Source of the DNA: Sphingobacteriia bacterium
GTDB taxonomy: Bacteria > Bacteroidota > Bacteroidia > Bacteroidales > TTA-H9
Length of the DNA: 40,692 nucleotides
Assembly (NCBI GenBank): GCA_021286705.1
Contig: JAJTBW010000008.1
Location: forward strand, 1 to 40,692
Direction of reading: 5' to 3'
Shown here: positions 26,656-35,105 of the stretch, one piece after another
Position numbering within the stretch: the stretch's first letter is position 1
Layout of the letters: every line of letters starts with the position of its first letter
Notes under the pieces: model-generated
What the model saw: only the letters and a program-made list of their open reading frames with translations
Databases searched by the model: none
What the model was told of the DNA's origin: nothing
Made by a program: the position numbers and the translations under genes

Positions 26656-28746
26656 ATGCCTATGAAAAACAAGAATAAAGCCGAGCAAACTGACAGCAAC
26701 TATATTAACCGAGAAATCAGTTGGTTGTATTTTAACGACAGAGTACTTCAAGAGGCTATGGATCCGGCAACTCCCCTTTTAGAAAGACTAAAATTTCTTG
26801 GAATTTACTCTAACAACAGAGACGAGTTTTTTCGTGTCCGAGTAGCTACTTTAACCAGGCTAGCAGAGGCGAAGTCGAAGATAGATTACCCAACTCATGA
26901 GGATCCGAAAGAGTCACTCACTCAGATCATAGAGATGGTCAGTCAAAAAGAGCAGAAGTTTACCAACACATACAATTTCATTGTTGACCAGTTAAGGTTC
27001 CACAATGTCTTTATTATAAATGAGAGTCAGCTATCAGAAGAGCAAGGATCATATGTTAGAAAATTCTTCAAGAATAAGATAAGGGCTCACCTGTTCCCCA
27101 TAATGCTGAATAATGTAAAAAGCCTGACCTATCTCAAGGATCAAACGATCTATCTTGCTATTACATTATTACGCTCTTCTGATCCTGATTCAGAGAAATT
27201 TGCATTAGTAAAGGTTCCAACACAGACTTGCGGAAGGTTTATTGAATTACCTGGTGCGCAAGGAAGTACACATATCATACTTTTAGATGATGTGATTCGA
27301 TATTGCTTAAGTGATATCTTCTCTATTTTAGGTTACGATACATTTAAAGCCTATGCCCTGAAATTCACTCGTGACGCCGAGCTTGACCTTGATAACGACG
27401 TAAACAAGAGTTTTCTGGAGGTTATGACCGAAAGCGTTGAAAAGAGAAAACATGGTGAACCAGTACGTTTTGTCTACGACTTAGAGATGCCAGACCGACT
27501 GTTGCAAAAGCTTTTAAAGAAACTCAAGATCGCTAAAGAAGACACAAAACGGGCTGGAGGAAGGTACCATAACTTTCGAGACTTTATGTCATTCCCCACG
27601 ATACCTAATCCCGATCTATACTTCAAACCATTCCCACCCCTTCCTCACCCCTTACTACCGGATAATAAAAGCATTATATCTGCAATCAAGCAACAAGATA
27701 TCATGTTACACTATCCTTATCACTCTTTTTCTTATATAATTGACCTACTGAGAGAGGCTTCAATGGATCCGGCCGTCAAAGAGATCAAGATGACTTTTTA
27801 CAGAGCTGCAAAAGATTCCAGTTTAATCAATGCACTCATCAGCGCCTCAAGAAATGGTAAAAAAGTCACTGTTTTTCTTGAAGTACAAGCTCGCTTTGAT
27901 GAAGAGGCCAACATCTATTGGGCAAACAGAATGCAGGAGGAGGGTGTAAAGATTATTCCAATTATCCCAGGCTTTAAGGTTCACGCCAAACTGCTCGTCA
28001 TTAAAAGGATGGAAGGTGAACACATCAGACTCTATGCGAACATCAGTACAGGAAACTTTAATGAATCTACAGCAACGGTTTATGCAGATGACAGCCTGTT
28101 AACGGCTCACCAAGGCATTACCAAAGATGTAGACAAAGTATTCGAACTCTTTGAATCAAGATACATTCCCCCTCAATTTAGCCACCTTATTGTCTCTCCC
28201 TTCTTCATAAGAGGCTTTCTTATTGAGATGATCGATAAAGAGATTCAGTTTGCCAAAGAGGGTAACGGTGGGAAAATAGTCATCAAGATCAATAACATCA
28301 CTGATGAGATGATTGTCAATAAACTCTATGAAGCTAGCCAGGCTGGAGTTAAAATACGACTTATCATAAGAGGTATCAATGTTTTAAAGACCGAATTACC
28401 GGGAATAAGTGAAAACATTCAAGCGATCAGTATTGTAGACCGATTTCTGGAGCACTCACGTGTCTACCAGTTTGGCAACAACAATGACCCCAAAGTCTTC
28501 ATCTCATCCGCCGACTGGATGCCAAGAAACTTAGACCATCGAATTGAGGTTGTCTGCCCTATCTATGATGAAAAACTCAGATCAGAACTTATTAAAATGC
28601 TGGATTTTGAATGGAATGATAATAAAAAAGCTCGAAACCTCAGATTTGATAAACTAAACAACTATGTTGAGGGATCTGGTGTGGATCTCAGATCCCAGTT
28701 TGCAAAGTATCACTATTTTTTAGAGAACAGCAAACTTCCTCAATAA
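26656..28746 (+). CDS. ppk1: Polyphosphate kinase 1
   Basis: PPK1 reversibly polymerises the terminal phosphate of ATP into inorganic polyphosphate. The 696-residue protein has the full family layout: N-terminal domain (NREISWLYFNDRVLQEA, SNNRDEFFRVRVATL), head domain, and two catalytic C-terminal domains of phospholipase D fold. The phosphorylated histidine is H443 in KVHAKLLVI and the second catalytic histidine is H600 in FLEHSRVYQFG. ANISTGNFNESTA is also conserved. It is followed after 32 bases by ppx, the degrading enzyme, so the pair likely form an operon. The protein may start at codon 3, also a methionine. Confidence 0.96.
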   Translation: MPMKNKNKAEQTDSNYINREISWLYFNDRVLQEAMDPATPLLERLKFLGIYSNNRDEFFRVRVATLTRLAEAKSKIDYPTHEDPKESLTQIIEMVSQKEQKFTNTYNFIVDQLRFHNVFIINESQLSEEQGSYVRKFFKNKIRAHLFPIMLNNVKSLTYLKDQTIYLAITLLRSSDPDSEKFALVKVPTQTCGRFIELPGAQGSTHIILLDDVIRYCLSDIFSILGYDTFKAYALKFTRDAELDLDNDVNKSFLEVMTESVEKRKHGEPVRFVYDLEMPDRLLQKLLKKLKIAKEDTKRAGGRYHNFRDFMSFPTIPNPDLYFKPFPPLPHPLLPDNKSIISAIKQQDIMLHYPYHSFSYIIDLLREASMDPAVKEIKMTFYRAAKDSSLINALISASRNGKKVTVFLEVQARFDEEANIYWANRMQEEGVKIIPIIPGFKVHAKLLVIKRMEGEHIRLYANISTGNFNESTATVYADDSLLTAHQGITKDVDKVFELFESRYIPPQFSHLIVSPFFIRGFLIEMIDKEIQFAKEGNGGKIVIKINNITDEMIVNKLYEASQAGVKIRLIIRGINVLKTELPGISENIQAISIVDRFLEHSRVYQFGNNNDPKVFISSADWMPRNLDHRIEVVCPIYDEKLRSELIKMLDFEWNDNKKARNLRFDKLNNYVEGSGVDLRSQFAKYHYFLENSKLPQ

Positions 28747-28778
28747 TAAAACTTTATACTTAAACCGAATAACAAGCT

Positions 28779-29702
28779 ATGTTATTTGCATCAATTGATA
28801 TTGGTTCAAATGCCGGAAGACTTCTCTTTGCCAATGCAACATTAGAAGAGGGCAAGTCAAAAGTCGAGAAGGTTGAACTTATACGTGTTCCCTTAAGACT
28901 CGGTGAAGGGGTCTTTAAAGAGGGAATCATCTCAGCGGATAAAGCCAAAGAACTTATCACCACAATACAAGCCTTTAAACTCCTCATCGAAGTCTATAAG
29001 CCAATTGATGTAGTAGCCGCTGCTACTGCTGCCATGCGTGAGGCTACTAATGGCAAAGAACTGGTCAAGAAAATTAAAAAAACGACTGGCATTGAACTTA
29101 AGATCATTGACGGATTAAAAGAGGCTGAACTCATCAGATCAAGTAATGATTATGATATCCCTAACTCAAATCGATTGACTATGTACATCGATGTGGGTGG
29201 TGGGAGTACTGAAATTTCAGTTGTTGACAAAAACAAACTCATCGATCTGAGATCCTTTCGTTTGGGTACGCTTAGAATCCTCAACGGACAAGTCCCTTCG
29301 GGCGAATGGACCGAGATGAATGACTGGCTGCTTCAGTTTAGAGATTACTTTGGAAAAATCAATGTGATTGGTTCCGGAGGCAATATCAATAAAATTGTCA
29401 AGCTATTCGGAAGGCCCGATGATAATGTCTTAATTATAAATAACCTTCGATATGGTATGCGTCAATTAATTCAACTCTCCGTTGGTGAACGCATGGCAAG
29501 ATATAGCTTAAGACCCGACCGAGCCGACGTTATTGTCCCTGCCTCGGAAATATATCTCAGAATCATGGAATTAATTAGAGCTGAGAGTATTTTAGTGCCA
29601 AAGATCGGCTTAAGTGACGGACTAATCCATCATCTCTTCCGTAATTATCTGGCAAATCTTGAAAAGAAGAACCCTCCTAAGTCATTGGCTCGGCTTCGCT
29701 AA
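28779..29702 (+). CDS. ppx: Exopolyphosphatase / Ppx-GppA family, short form
   Basis: This protein removes phosphate from polyphosphate ends or hydrolyses pppGpp. The 307-residue length is the short form with only the actin-like ATPase/phosphatase domains and without the long C-terminal extension. Motifs: FASIDIGSNAGRLLF at the N-terminus, TAAMREATNG at about 85-95, and MYIDVGGGSTEISVV in the middle. Its position immediately after ppk1 supports polyphosphate as the substrate. The gene starts 32 bases after ppk1. GppA activity cannot be excluded from sequence. Confidence 0.92.
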   Translation: MLFASIDIGSNAGRLLFANATLEEGKSKVEKVELIRVPLRLGEGVFKEGIISADKAKELITTIQAFKLLIEVYKPIDVVAAATAAMREATNGKELVKKIKKTTGIELKIIDGLKEAELIRSSNDYDIPNSNRLTMYIDVGGGSTEISVVDKNKLIDLRSFRLGTLRILNGQVPSGEWTEMNDWLLQFRDYFGKINVIGSGGNINKIVKLFGRPDDNVLIINNLRYGMRQLIQLSVGERMARYSLRPDRADVIVPASEIYLRIMELIRAESILVPKIGLSDGLIHHLFRNYLANLEKKNPPKSLARLR

Positions 29703-29734
29703 GTTAACCCAGAAGAATTGAAACACCGATAAAG

Positions 29735-30304
29735 ATGCATGATCTTGAACCATTTGACCGCTGGAATTCTATCTATAATGCTGCATTAGATCCCAGGTCG
29801 CCCTTCTATGGTACAAAATATCACCCAACCTTATGCACCCATACTATTTATAACTACTATATACACCCGCAATGGGACAGTATAGAAAGTTCAACTCTTT
29901 ATGTAAAGCTACTCTGGTGCGATTATAGCTCTCACTTCGCTATTATTGAGCTTTTGGGTGAATGGAATGACATTCTGCATAACGACATTATGCTACTTAA
30001 GCGAAACCTAGTTGATCTGCTTTTAGAACAGGGTATTCAGAAGTTTCTTATCATAGGTGAAAACGTGATGGATTTCCATGCTGATAGCGATGACTACTAC
30101 CAGGAATGGTGGGATGAACTTGAGGATGGGTGGATTGTTGGATTGAATTTCCGGGATCACGTTGCAGAGGAATTCAAATCGGCCAGATTAACTAAATTCA
30201 TCTGGTTAGAAGGCAGCTTTGGTACACTTAATTGGAGAAAACTCACCCCTACAACATTACAACAAGTCATAGAGACACTTCTGGCCAAATACTTGAACTA
30301 CTAA
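29735..30304 (+). CDS. Unknown 189-residue protein in the polyphosphate cluster
   Basis: I do not recognise this family. It is soluble, without a signal peptide or membrane helix. It is rich in aromatic and acidic residues, especially [17 protein letters not shown] at about 112-128, followed by [14 protein letters not shown]. Short hydrophobic strands ([26 protein letters not shown]) suggest an alpha/beta fold. It lies 32 bases after ppx and 10 bases before the acylphosphatase gene, so it is almost certainly part of the same transcript. Tight spacing and intact coding support a real gene; no function can be proposed from sequence. Confidence 0.8.
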   Translation: MHDLEPFDRWNSIYNAALDPRSPFYGTKYHPTLCTHTIYNYYIHPQWDSIESSTLYVKLLWCDYSSHFAIIELLGEWNDILHNDIMLLKRNLVDLLLEQGIQKFLIIGENVMDFHADSDDYYQEWWDELEDGWIVGLNFRDHVAEEFKSARLTKFIWLEGSFGTLNWRKLTPTTLQQVIETLLAKYLNY

Positions 30305-30314
30305 CTTAAATAAA

Positions 30315-30590
30315 ATGATTATACGTATCAGGCTACTAATTTCAGGTCGTGTTCAAGGCGTAGGGTTCAGATATTGGGCTTATCAGCAAGCCACCAGAAT
30401 CGGATTATCAGGATGGGTCAAAAACCTATATGATGGCACTGTTGAATGCGAATGTCAAGGAGAAGAACAACAGGTTGAAGAATTTATAGGCTGCTGTTCA
30501 TCAGGACCGGCAAGATCTTCGGTTACTAATATTAGCCAGCAATCTTTACCGGTTGTATCAGATGCAACGAAATTATTCCTAATACGGTAA
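30315..30590 (+). CDS. acyP: Acylphosphatase
   Basis: A 91-residue acylphosphatase, hydrolysing acyl phosphates such as acetyl or carbamoyl phosphate. The catalytic pair is present: R19 in [11 protein letters not shown] and N37 in [12 protein letters not shown]. The C-terminal part after [20 protein letters not shown] deviates somewhat from the usual but keeps the family length. It is the last gene of the cluster starting with ppk1. An intergenic repeat array follows and no clear terminator hairpin was seen. Confidence 0.93.
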   Translation: MIIRIRLLISGRVQGVGFRYWAYQQATRIGLSGWVKNLYDGTVECECQGEEQQVEEFIGCCSSGPARSSVTNISQQSLPVVSDATKLFLIR

Positions 30591-30645
30591 CCACTTAACA
30601 GAACTCAAAACGACAATAGTAGACAGCATCCAAACAACTTGTCTT

Positions 30646-30822
30646 GAATCCTCGAATCTTGAATGCTTGAATTTTGAATCTCGAATCCTCGAATCTTGAA
30701 TGCTTGAATTTTGAATCTCCAATCCTTGAATCTCGAATCTCGAATCTCGAATCCTCGAATCCTCGAATCCTCGAATCCTCGAATCCTTGAATGTTGAATT
30801 TTGAATCTAATCTGCCAGTAGC
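30646..30822. repeat. AATC-type 7-8 bp tandem array plus GC-rich tail (left copy)
   Basis: Words of GAATCCTC, GAATCTTG and GAATCTC type run head to tail. A 37-bp segment is perfectly duplicated in tandem (30646-30682 and 30683-30719), then short units GAATCTC and GAATCCTC repeat several times. At 30810-30822 it meets a GC-richer tail, ATCTGCCAGTAGC. The array lies between the convergent acylphosphatase and TPM genes. The same composite occurs inverted near 34850-34990. Confidence 0.9.
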
Positions 30823-30861
30823 TAGCAGCTAACAGCTACATGCCAGCCCGTCAGTAGCTTT

Positions 30862-31659
30862 CTACCAACTCCCACCGGCACCACCTCCACCGAAGCTACC
30901 ACCGCCGAAGCCACCGAAGCCACCGCCTCCGCCGCCAAACATTCCACCACCACTATTAAAGTCATTCCAGCTACCATGGCTTCTACCGCCCATGCTATTA
31001 AGCATAAAAAGAGTTGCCCAGAAAGGAAGATTACTGCCACCCATCGTATTACGACGGCTACTTCCTCTCATTAAGAATACCACAATCAGGATTATAGCTA
31101 ATGGAATTAAACCAACCCAAAAGCTCTCACCCCCTTTTTTTGCATACTCAGAAGCTGTAAACTCCTTATTAGCCAGCTTGATTAATACATTAGTTCCATT
31201 ATCGAGACCCTTGAAGTAGTTATTCTCACGAAAAGCAGGTATTAGTTCGTTATCAACAATACGATTAGCAATAGCATCGGGAATAATGCCTTCGAGGCCA
31301 TAGCCAATTGAGATGCGTGCCTCTCCCCTTTCATTACCTGTCTTAGGTTTAACCAGAACAATAATCCCATTATTCTTCTTGGTACCAACACCCCATTTTT
31401 CACCAAGTCTATCCGCAAAATCAGCCTTATCATATCCATTTAAAGAAGGAACAATAACGACTGCGATTTGGGTAGTAGTGCTATCTGCAAAAGCCACTAA
31501 TTTCTGTTCGAGAGCATTAACCTCTTCCTGATTAAGAACACCGGCAAAATCATTAACTAAACGAGGTGGGTTTGGTTTCTCGGGTATATCCTGAGCAGAG
31601 ACCATACCAGTCAGTAATACCGCAAAGAGAGAGAGTAAAAGTGTAAGTCGTTTAAACAT
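30862..31659 (-). CDS. TPM-domain (YgcG-like) membrane protein with Gly-rich tail
   Basis: From the chosen start this is a 265-residue protein with a signal peptide (KRLTLLLSLFAVLLTGMVSA). A TPM domain follows (about 30-150: LVNDFAGVLNQEEVNALEQK, TTTQIAVVIVPSLNGYD, ARISIGYGLEGIIPDAIANR). Then come a membrane helix (about 180-200) and a C-terminal stretch almost entirely G, F and S (GGGGGGFGGFGGGSF). This layout is the YgcG type. The frame is open further upstream to 31707, overlapping the previous gene; the ATG at 31659 gives the signal peptide. It is the third gene of a lemA-TPM-TPM run. Biochemical role is uncertain; related domains have been linked to photosystem repair in plants and to phosphatase activity. 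Confidence 0.88.
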   Translation of the reverse strand: MFKRLTLLLSLFAVLLTGMVSAQDIPEKPNPPRLVNDFAGVLNQEEVNALEQKLVAFADSTTTQIAVVIVPSLNGYDKADFADRLGEKWGVGTKKNNGIIVLVKPKTGNERGEARISIGYGLEGIIPDAIANRIVDNELIPAFRENNYFKGLDNGTNVLIKLANKEFTASEYAKKGGESFWVGLIPLAIILIVVFLMRGSSRRNTMGGSNLPFWATLFMLNSMGGRSHGSWNDFNSGGGMFGGGGGGFGGFGGGSFGGGGAGGSW

Positions 31660-31663
31660 AGCG

Positions 31664-32107
31664 TTAAAGTTTTCCAAATGAGATTTCATCAGAGAGTTCA
31701 TTAACATCGTCCCGTTGTCTTGGGAAATGTTGTTTCAATTGTTGCGAGACCTGCTCAATAGCGGCTATAAGACCCTCAGTAAATTTATCTTCTCTGAATT
31801 GAACAAGCATTCTGTGTTTAGCCTCATTCCAGAAGTCAGCATCAACAACTGCATTAATGCCAGCATCTCCGATGATTGCAAACTTTCTATTCTTAAAAGC
31901 GAGGTAAAAAAGAACACCATTTCGCTCTTTTGTTTTATGCATTGATAGCTTGCCAAAAACGTAAGAAGCCCGATCCATGACATCCTCTTCACAAACCTCT
32001 TCAATATGAACCCTGATTTCACCAGATGTATTTAATTCACCATCCATAATTGCAAGTCGGATTCTCTCCTTCTGTTCCTGAGAGAAAAAATTCTTAGCAG
32101 TAGGCAT
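31664..32107 (-). CDS. Small TPM-domain protein
   Basis: A 147-residue protein that is essentially one TPM domain, with N-terminal residues FFSQEQKERIRLAIMDGELN followed by TSGEIRVHIEEVC. RNGVLFYLAFKNRKFAIIGD and a C-terminal LIAAIEQVSQQLKQHFPRQR follow. No signal peptide or membrane helix is visible. It is four bases upstream of the larger TPM gene and 61 bases after lemA, with a hairpin between. The lemA-TPM-TPM order is common in Bacteroidota. Function unknown. Confidence 0.87.
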   Translation of the reverse strand: MPTAKNFFSQEQKERIRLAIMDGELNTSGEIRVHIEEVCEEDVMDRASYVFGKLSMHKTKERNGVLFYLAFKNRKFAIIGDAGINAVVDADFWNEAKHRMLVQFREDKFTEGLIAAIEQVSQQLKQHFPRQRDDVNELSDEISFGKL

Positions 32108-32127
32108 GTTTTCCAGGTTAAATGAGT

Positions 32128-32155
32128 GTCAGGCTGAGAGGTATCCCAGCCTGAC
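32128..32155 (-). promoter_or_regulatory. Hairpin between lemA and the TPM genes
   Basis: A perfect 9-bp stem (GTCAGGCTG with its complement 32147-32155) has a 10-base loop and lies 20 bases before the TPM ATG on the minus strand. It lacks a strong U-tract, so it may be a processing or partial-termination site. Confidence 0.5.
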
Positions 32156-32168
32156 CTTCTTATGAATA

Positions 32169-32759
32169 TTAGAATTTTACTTCAGGAGCCTTTTCAGCAC
32201 CCTCTTGTGCCTCAAAATATGCTTTCTTCTCAAAGCCAAACATTCCGGCAATCATATTTTTGGGGAATCTTCTAATTCCGGTATTATAGGTCTGAGCCAT
32301 TTCATTGAACTTCCTACGTTCGACAGTAATTCTGTTCTCAGTCCCTTCAAGTTGAGCCTGAAGATCCATAAAGTTTTGATTAGCCTTAAGATCAGGATAC
32401 TTCTCAACAACAACCATTAATCTACCAAGAGCTGAACTTAAACCATCCTGTGCCTGAGTAAACTGCTTTAAAGCTTCAGGGGTAAGTTTAGTTGGATCGA
32501 TATTTACTGAGGTAGCTTTTGCCCTGGCTTCTACCACATCAGTAAGGGTCTGCTTCTCAAAATCAGCATATCCTTTAACTGTATTAACTAAATTGGGGAT
32601 AAGATCGGCACGACGCTGATAAACGTTTTCAACATTTGCCCACTGACCGTTAACACCCTCTTCAGAGGCAACCAGTCCATTATACATACTTACGGTAGAG
32701 AAGATTCCGATAAGAATCATCGCACCAACAACAATCAAAATAATTATTCCTTTTTTCAT
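32169..32759 (-). CDS. lemA: LemA family protein
   Basis: A 196-residue membrane-anchored protein with an N-terminal membrane helix (about 3-24, GIIILIVVGAMILIGIFSTV). A helical domain follows: GQWANVENVYQRRADLIPNL (about 42-61), QDGLSSALGRLMVVVEKYPDLK, and ENRITVERRKFNEMA. This is the typical LemA layout and length. The exact function is unknown; family members are often next to TPM-domain genes, as here. First gene of the lemA-TPM-TPM operon. Confidence 0.93.
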   Translation of the reverse strand: MKKGIIILIVVGAMILIGIFSTVSMYNGLVASEEGVNGQWANVENVYQRRADLIPNLVNTVKGYADFEKQTLTDVVEARAKATSVNIDPTKLTPEALKQFTQAQDGLSSALGRLMVVVEKYPDLKANQNFMDLQAQLEGTENRITVERRKFNEMAQTYNTGIRRFPKNMIAGMFGFEKKAYFEAQEGAEKAPEVKF

Positions 32760-32786
32760 TTTTGAGGGGTATTTAGATTTGTAAAA

Positions 32787-32828
32787 AGGCTCCGTAACTC
32801 TATTTCGTAAAGGTAAGTTACGGAGCCT
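32787..32828 (-). terminator. Terminator of htpG
   Basis: A perfect 13-bp stem (AGGCTCCGTAACT, 32787-32799, with 32816-32828) has a 16-base loop and an adjacent run of A on plus, giving T on minus. It lies between htpG and lemA. Confidence 0.85.
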
Positions 32829-32852
32829 CTAATATAGAGTTTATTTTATTGA

Positions 32853-34751
32853 CTAATCGATCATGTCAATGCTCCGTTTTATAAAGTCTGTCAGAGCAGG
32901 ACCCTTAAGCAGTCCTTGTGAGAGCAGTGCCAGGTCAGCTAGCTGACGAGCAACCTGTTTGCGATTGCCCTCTTCTGGTTCAGCAGCCAGTCGTGTAATC
33001 AGAGGATGGTTAGTATTAACAACCAGATTATAACTATCCGGCATATTGCCCATCCAACTCATTTGACCACCCAGTGCATTCATCTCCTTATATCGGCGCA
33101 TAAACTCAGACTGCGTAATCAAAACAGGCTGATCACCTGAACTCATATTTTCAAATTGAATCTGATAGCTGGTTTTATCAACCACCTCCTCGAAGAGTGG
33201 TTTTAACTGCTCTTTCTGTTCATCAGTCAAGCCACTATTTGTATTCTCCTCCTTCTGAATCAGTTTATCAATCACATCGGCATCAACACGAGTGAATTTA
33301 GTCTTTTCAAACTTCTGCTCTAACGTGTTAATAAAGTGACTATCAAGAACACCATCAAAGATAAGAACATTATATCCACGGTTTACAGCAGCAGAGATGT
33401 AGGTGTCCTGCTCAACCAGATTTGAGGTATACAGGTAAACCAGCTCTTTCTCCTTATTGGTCTGTGTATCCTTTACCAACTCCTTATATTCATTCAGAGT
33501 ATAGTATTTACTATGGGTATCTTTGAAAAGAGAGAACTTCTCGGCTCTTTCATAGAATTTGGTATCTGTTATCATACCATACTCTACAAAGACTTTGACA
33601 TCATCCCATTTTGCTTCGAAGGCAGCTCTATCTGTTTTAAACATCTCCTCGAGTTTATCAGCAACCTTCTTAGAGATATGCGATGAGATCTTTTTTACAT
33701 TGGGATCACTCTGAAGATAACTTCTCGATACATTCAACGGGATATCTGGTGAGTCAATTACTCCATGTAACAGAGTCAGAAAATCGGGCACAACTCCTTC
33801 CACCTGATCAGTAACAAAAACCTGATTACAATAGAGTTGAATCTTATTCTTCTGCACCTCAAAACGATCTCTTACCTTTGGGAAGTATAGAATACCGGTC
33901 AGGTTAAATGGATAGTCAACATTCAGATGGATATGGAACAGGGGCTCCTCAAAAGTATATGGATAAAGCTCATTATAGAACTTCTTATAATCTTCATCCG
34001 TCATCTCTGATGGCTTACGGGTCCATGCAGGAACAGGATTATTGATTATACGAGGGATCTCATAATCCTTGTACACATCGTTTCCATCCTTATCCTTCTC
34101 TCCTTCAACCTTCTCATGCTTCTTTTCAGTTCCGAAAACAATCTCAACCGGTAAGAACTTACAGTATTTCTTCAGGAGTTCAAGAACCTTAAACTCTTCA
34201 AGATACTCTTCTGACTCCTGATTCAAATGAAGGATAATATCTGTACCACGCTCCTCTTTTCTTGTCTCAGTTAATGAATACTCAGGACTGCCATCGCATT
34301 CCCAATGGATGGCATCAGCACCCTCCTTGTGAGACAGAGAAACGATTTCAACCTTATCACTGACCATAAAAGCTGAATAGAAACCCAACCCGAAATGGCC
34401 AATTATATTGGTTGCCTCAGTCTCGCTTTTTCCTTTAAACTTACTTAAGAACTCTTCAGCACTTGAAAAAGCAATCTGATTGATATAACGATCAACCTCA
34501 TCAGCCGTCATACCTATACCACGGTCACGAATTGTAAGGGTCTTCGCCTTTTTATCAAGTAAGACCTCAATCTGGGTATTTCCTAACTCTCCCTTAACCT
34601 CTCCCAGAGAGGCAAGGCCTTGCAATTTGGTAGTTGCATCAACTGCATTCGAGATCAACTCGCGCAGGAAAATCTCATGATCTGAGTAGAGAAACTTTTT
34701 TATTATCGGAAATATGTTCTCCGTCTGAACGTTAATTTTTCCTTTCTGCAT
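32853..34751 (-). CDS. htpG: Molecular chaperone HtpG (Hsp90)
   Basis: HtpG is the bacterial Hsp90, an ATP-dependent homodimeric chaperone in the cytosol. The 632-residue protein carries the GHKL ATPase motifs: ELISNAVDA with N35, IRDRGIGMTADEVD, and IGHFGLGFYSAFMV. The middle domain has LYCNQVFVTDQVEGVVPDFL and DIPLNVSRSYLQ, and the dimerisation domain ends the protein. Length and motif spacing match the family. It is transcribed alone, with the terminator downstream and an inverted repeat element about 100 bases upstream of its start. No CIRCE-like operator was found. Confidence 0.97.
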   Translation of the reverse strand: MQKGKINVQTENIFPIIKKFLYSDHEIFLRELISNAVDATTKLQGLASLGEVKGELGNTQIEVLLDKKAKTLTIRDRGIGMTADEVDRYINQIAFSSAEEFLSKFKGKSETEATNIIGHFGLGFYSAFMVSDKVEIVSLSHKEGADAIHWECDGSPEYSLTETRKEERGTDIILHLNQESEEYLEEFKVLELLKKYCKFLPVEIVFGTEKKHEKVEGEKDKDGNDVYKDYEIPRIINNPVPAWTRKPSEMTDEDYKKFYNELYPYTFEEPLFHIHLNVDYPFNLTGILYFPKVRDRFEVQKNKIQLYCNQVFVTDQVEGVVPDFLTLLHGVIDSPDIPLNVSRSYLQSDPNVKKISSHISKKVADKLEEMFKTDRAAFEAKWDDVKVFVEYGMITDTKFYERAEKFSLFKDTHSKYYTLNEYKELVKDTQTNKEKELVYLYTSNLVEQDTYISAAVNRGYNVLIFDGVLDSHFINTLEQKFEKTKFTRVDADVIDKLIQKEENTNSGLTDEQKEQLKPLFEEVVDKTSYQIQFENMSSGDQPVLITQSEFMRRYKEMNALGGQMSWMGNMPDSYNLVVNTNHPLITRLAAEPEEGNRKQVARQLADLALLSQGLLKGPALTDFIKRSIDMID

Positions 34752-35032
34752 GGGATAAGTCCAATTTTGATTATATGCCCCACTGGTTCAAAAGATATGC
34801 CATTTAAAATATACTGACAAAATGACAACAAACAATGACTGATGAACGATGGCTACTGGCAGATGGCTTCGGGCAGCTGGCTAGCTATGACTTAGATTCA
34901 AAAATTCGAGATTCAAGATTCAAGCATTCAAGATTCGAGGATTCGAGATTCAAGATTCAAGGATTCAAGCATTCAAAATTCGAGATTCAACATATTGATC
35001 TCTAACAAGTCTGCCTTTTCAATTAAACAAAA
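34752..35032. other. Intergenic region upstream of htpG
   Basis: This region holds the htpG leader, degenerate tandem words of ATGAC and CTGGC type (about 34815-34890) and the right AATC array. No coding frame or RNA gene was seen. An htpG promoter must lie here, but I could not find a TAnnTTTG word in the expected place. Confidence 0.5.
34852..34990. repeat. AATC-type array plus GC-rich tail (right, inverted copy)
   Basis: Words of ATTCAAG, ATTCGAG and ATTCGAGG type run from about 34893 to 34990; this is the reverse complement of the left array. A perfect 36-bp inverted match links 34918-34953 to 30674-30709. A second perfect 13-bp match links 34852-34864 (GCTACTGGCAGAT) to 30810-30822. The composite order (array, then GC-rich tail) is the same in both copies, in opposite orientation, enclosing the TPM, lemA and htpG genes. 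Confidence 0.9.
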
Positions 35033-35062
35033 GGGGGCGTTTAACAAAAGTCAAACGCCCCC
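35033..35062 (-). terminator. Terminator of gcvP
   Basis: A perfect 10-bp stem (GGGGGCGTTT with AAACGCCCCC) has a 10-base loop. On the minus strand it is followed by TTTTGTTTAA, a good intrinsic terminator for gcvP. Confidence 0.85.
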
Positions 35063-35105
35063 ATAGCATTCTCCAAGCTGGAGATCTATAAATCTATCTT
35101 ATCAT

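Noticed and set aside
30646..30810. CRISPR-like array
   Set aside because: The repeats are 7-8 bases long, directly contiguous and degenerate, without unique spacers, and no cas gene is near. The same holds for the 34893-34990 array.
30646..34990. Insertion sequence or transposon ended by inverted repeats
   Set aside because: No transposase, integrase or target-site duplication was found. The enclosed genes are normal housekeeping genes, so recombination-prone repeats are a better description.
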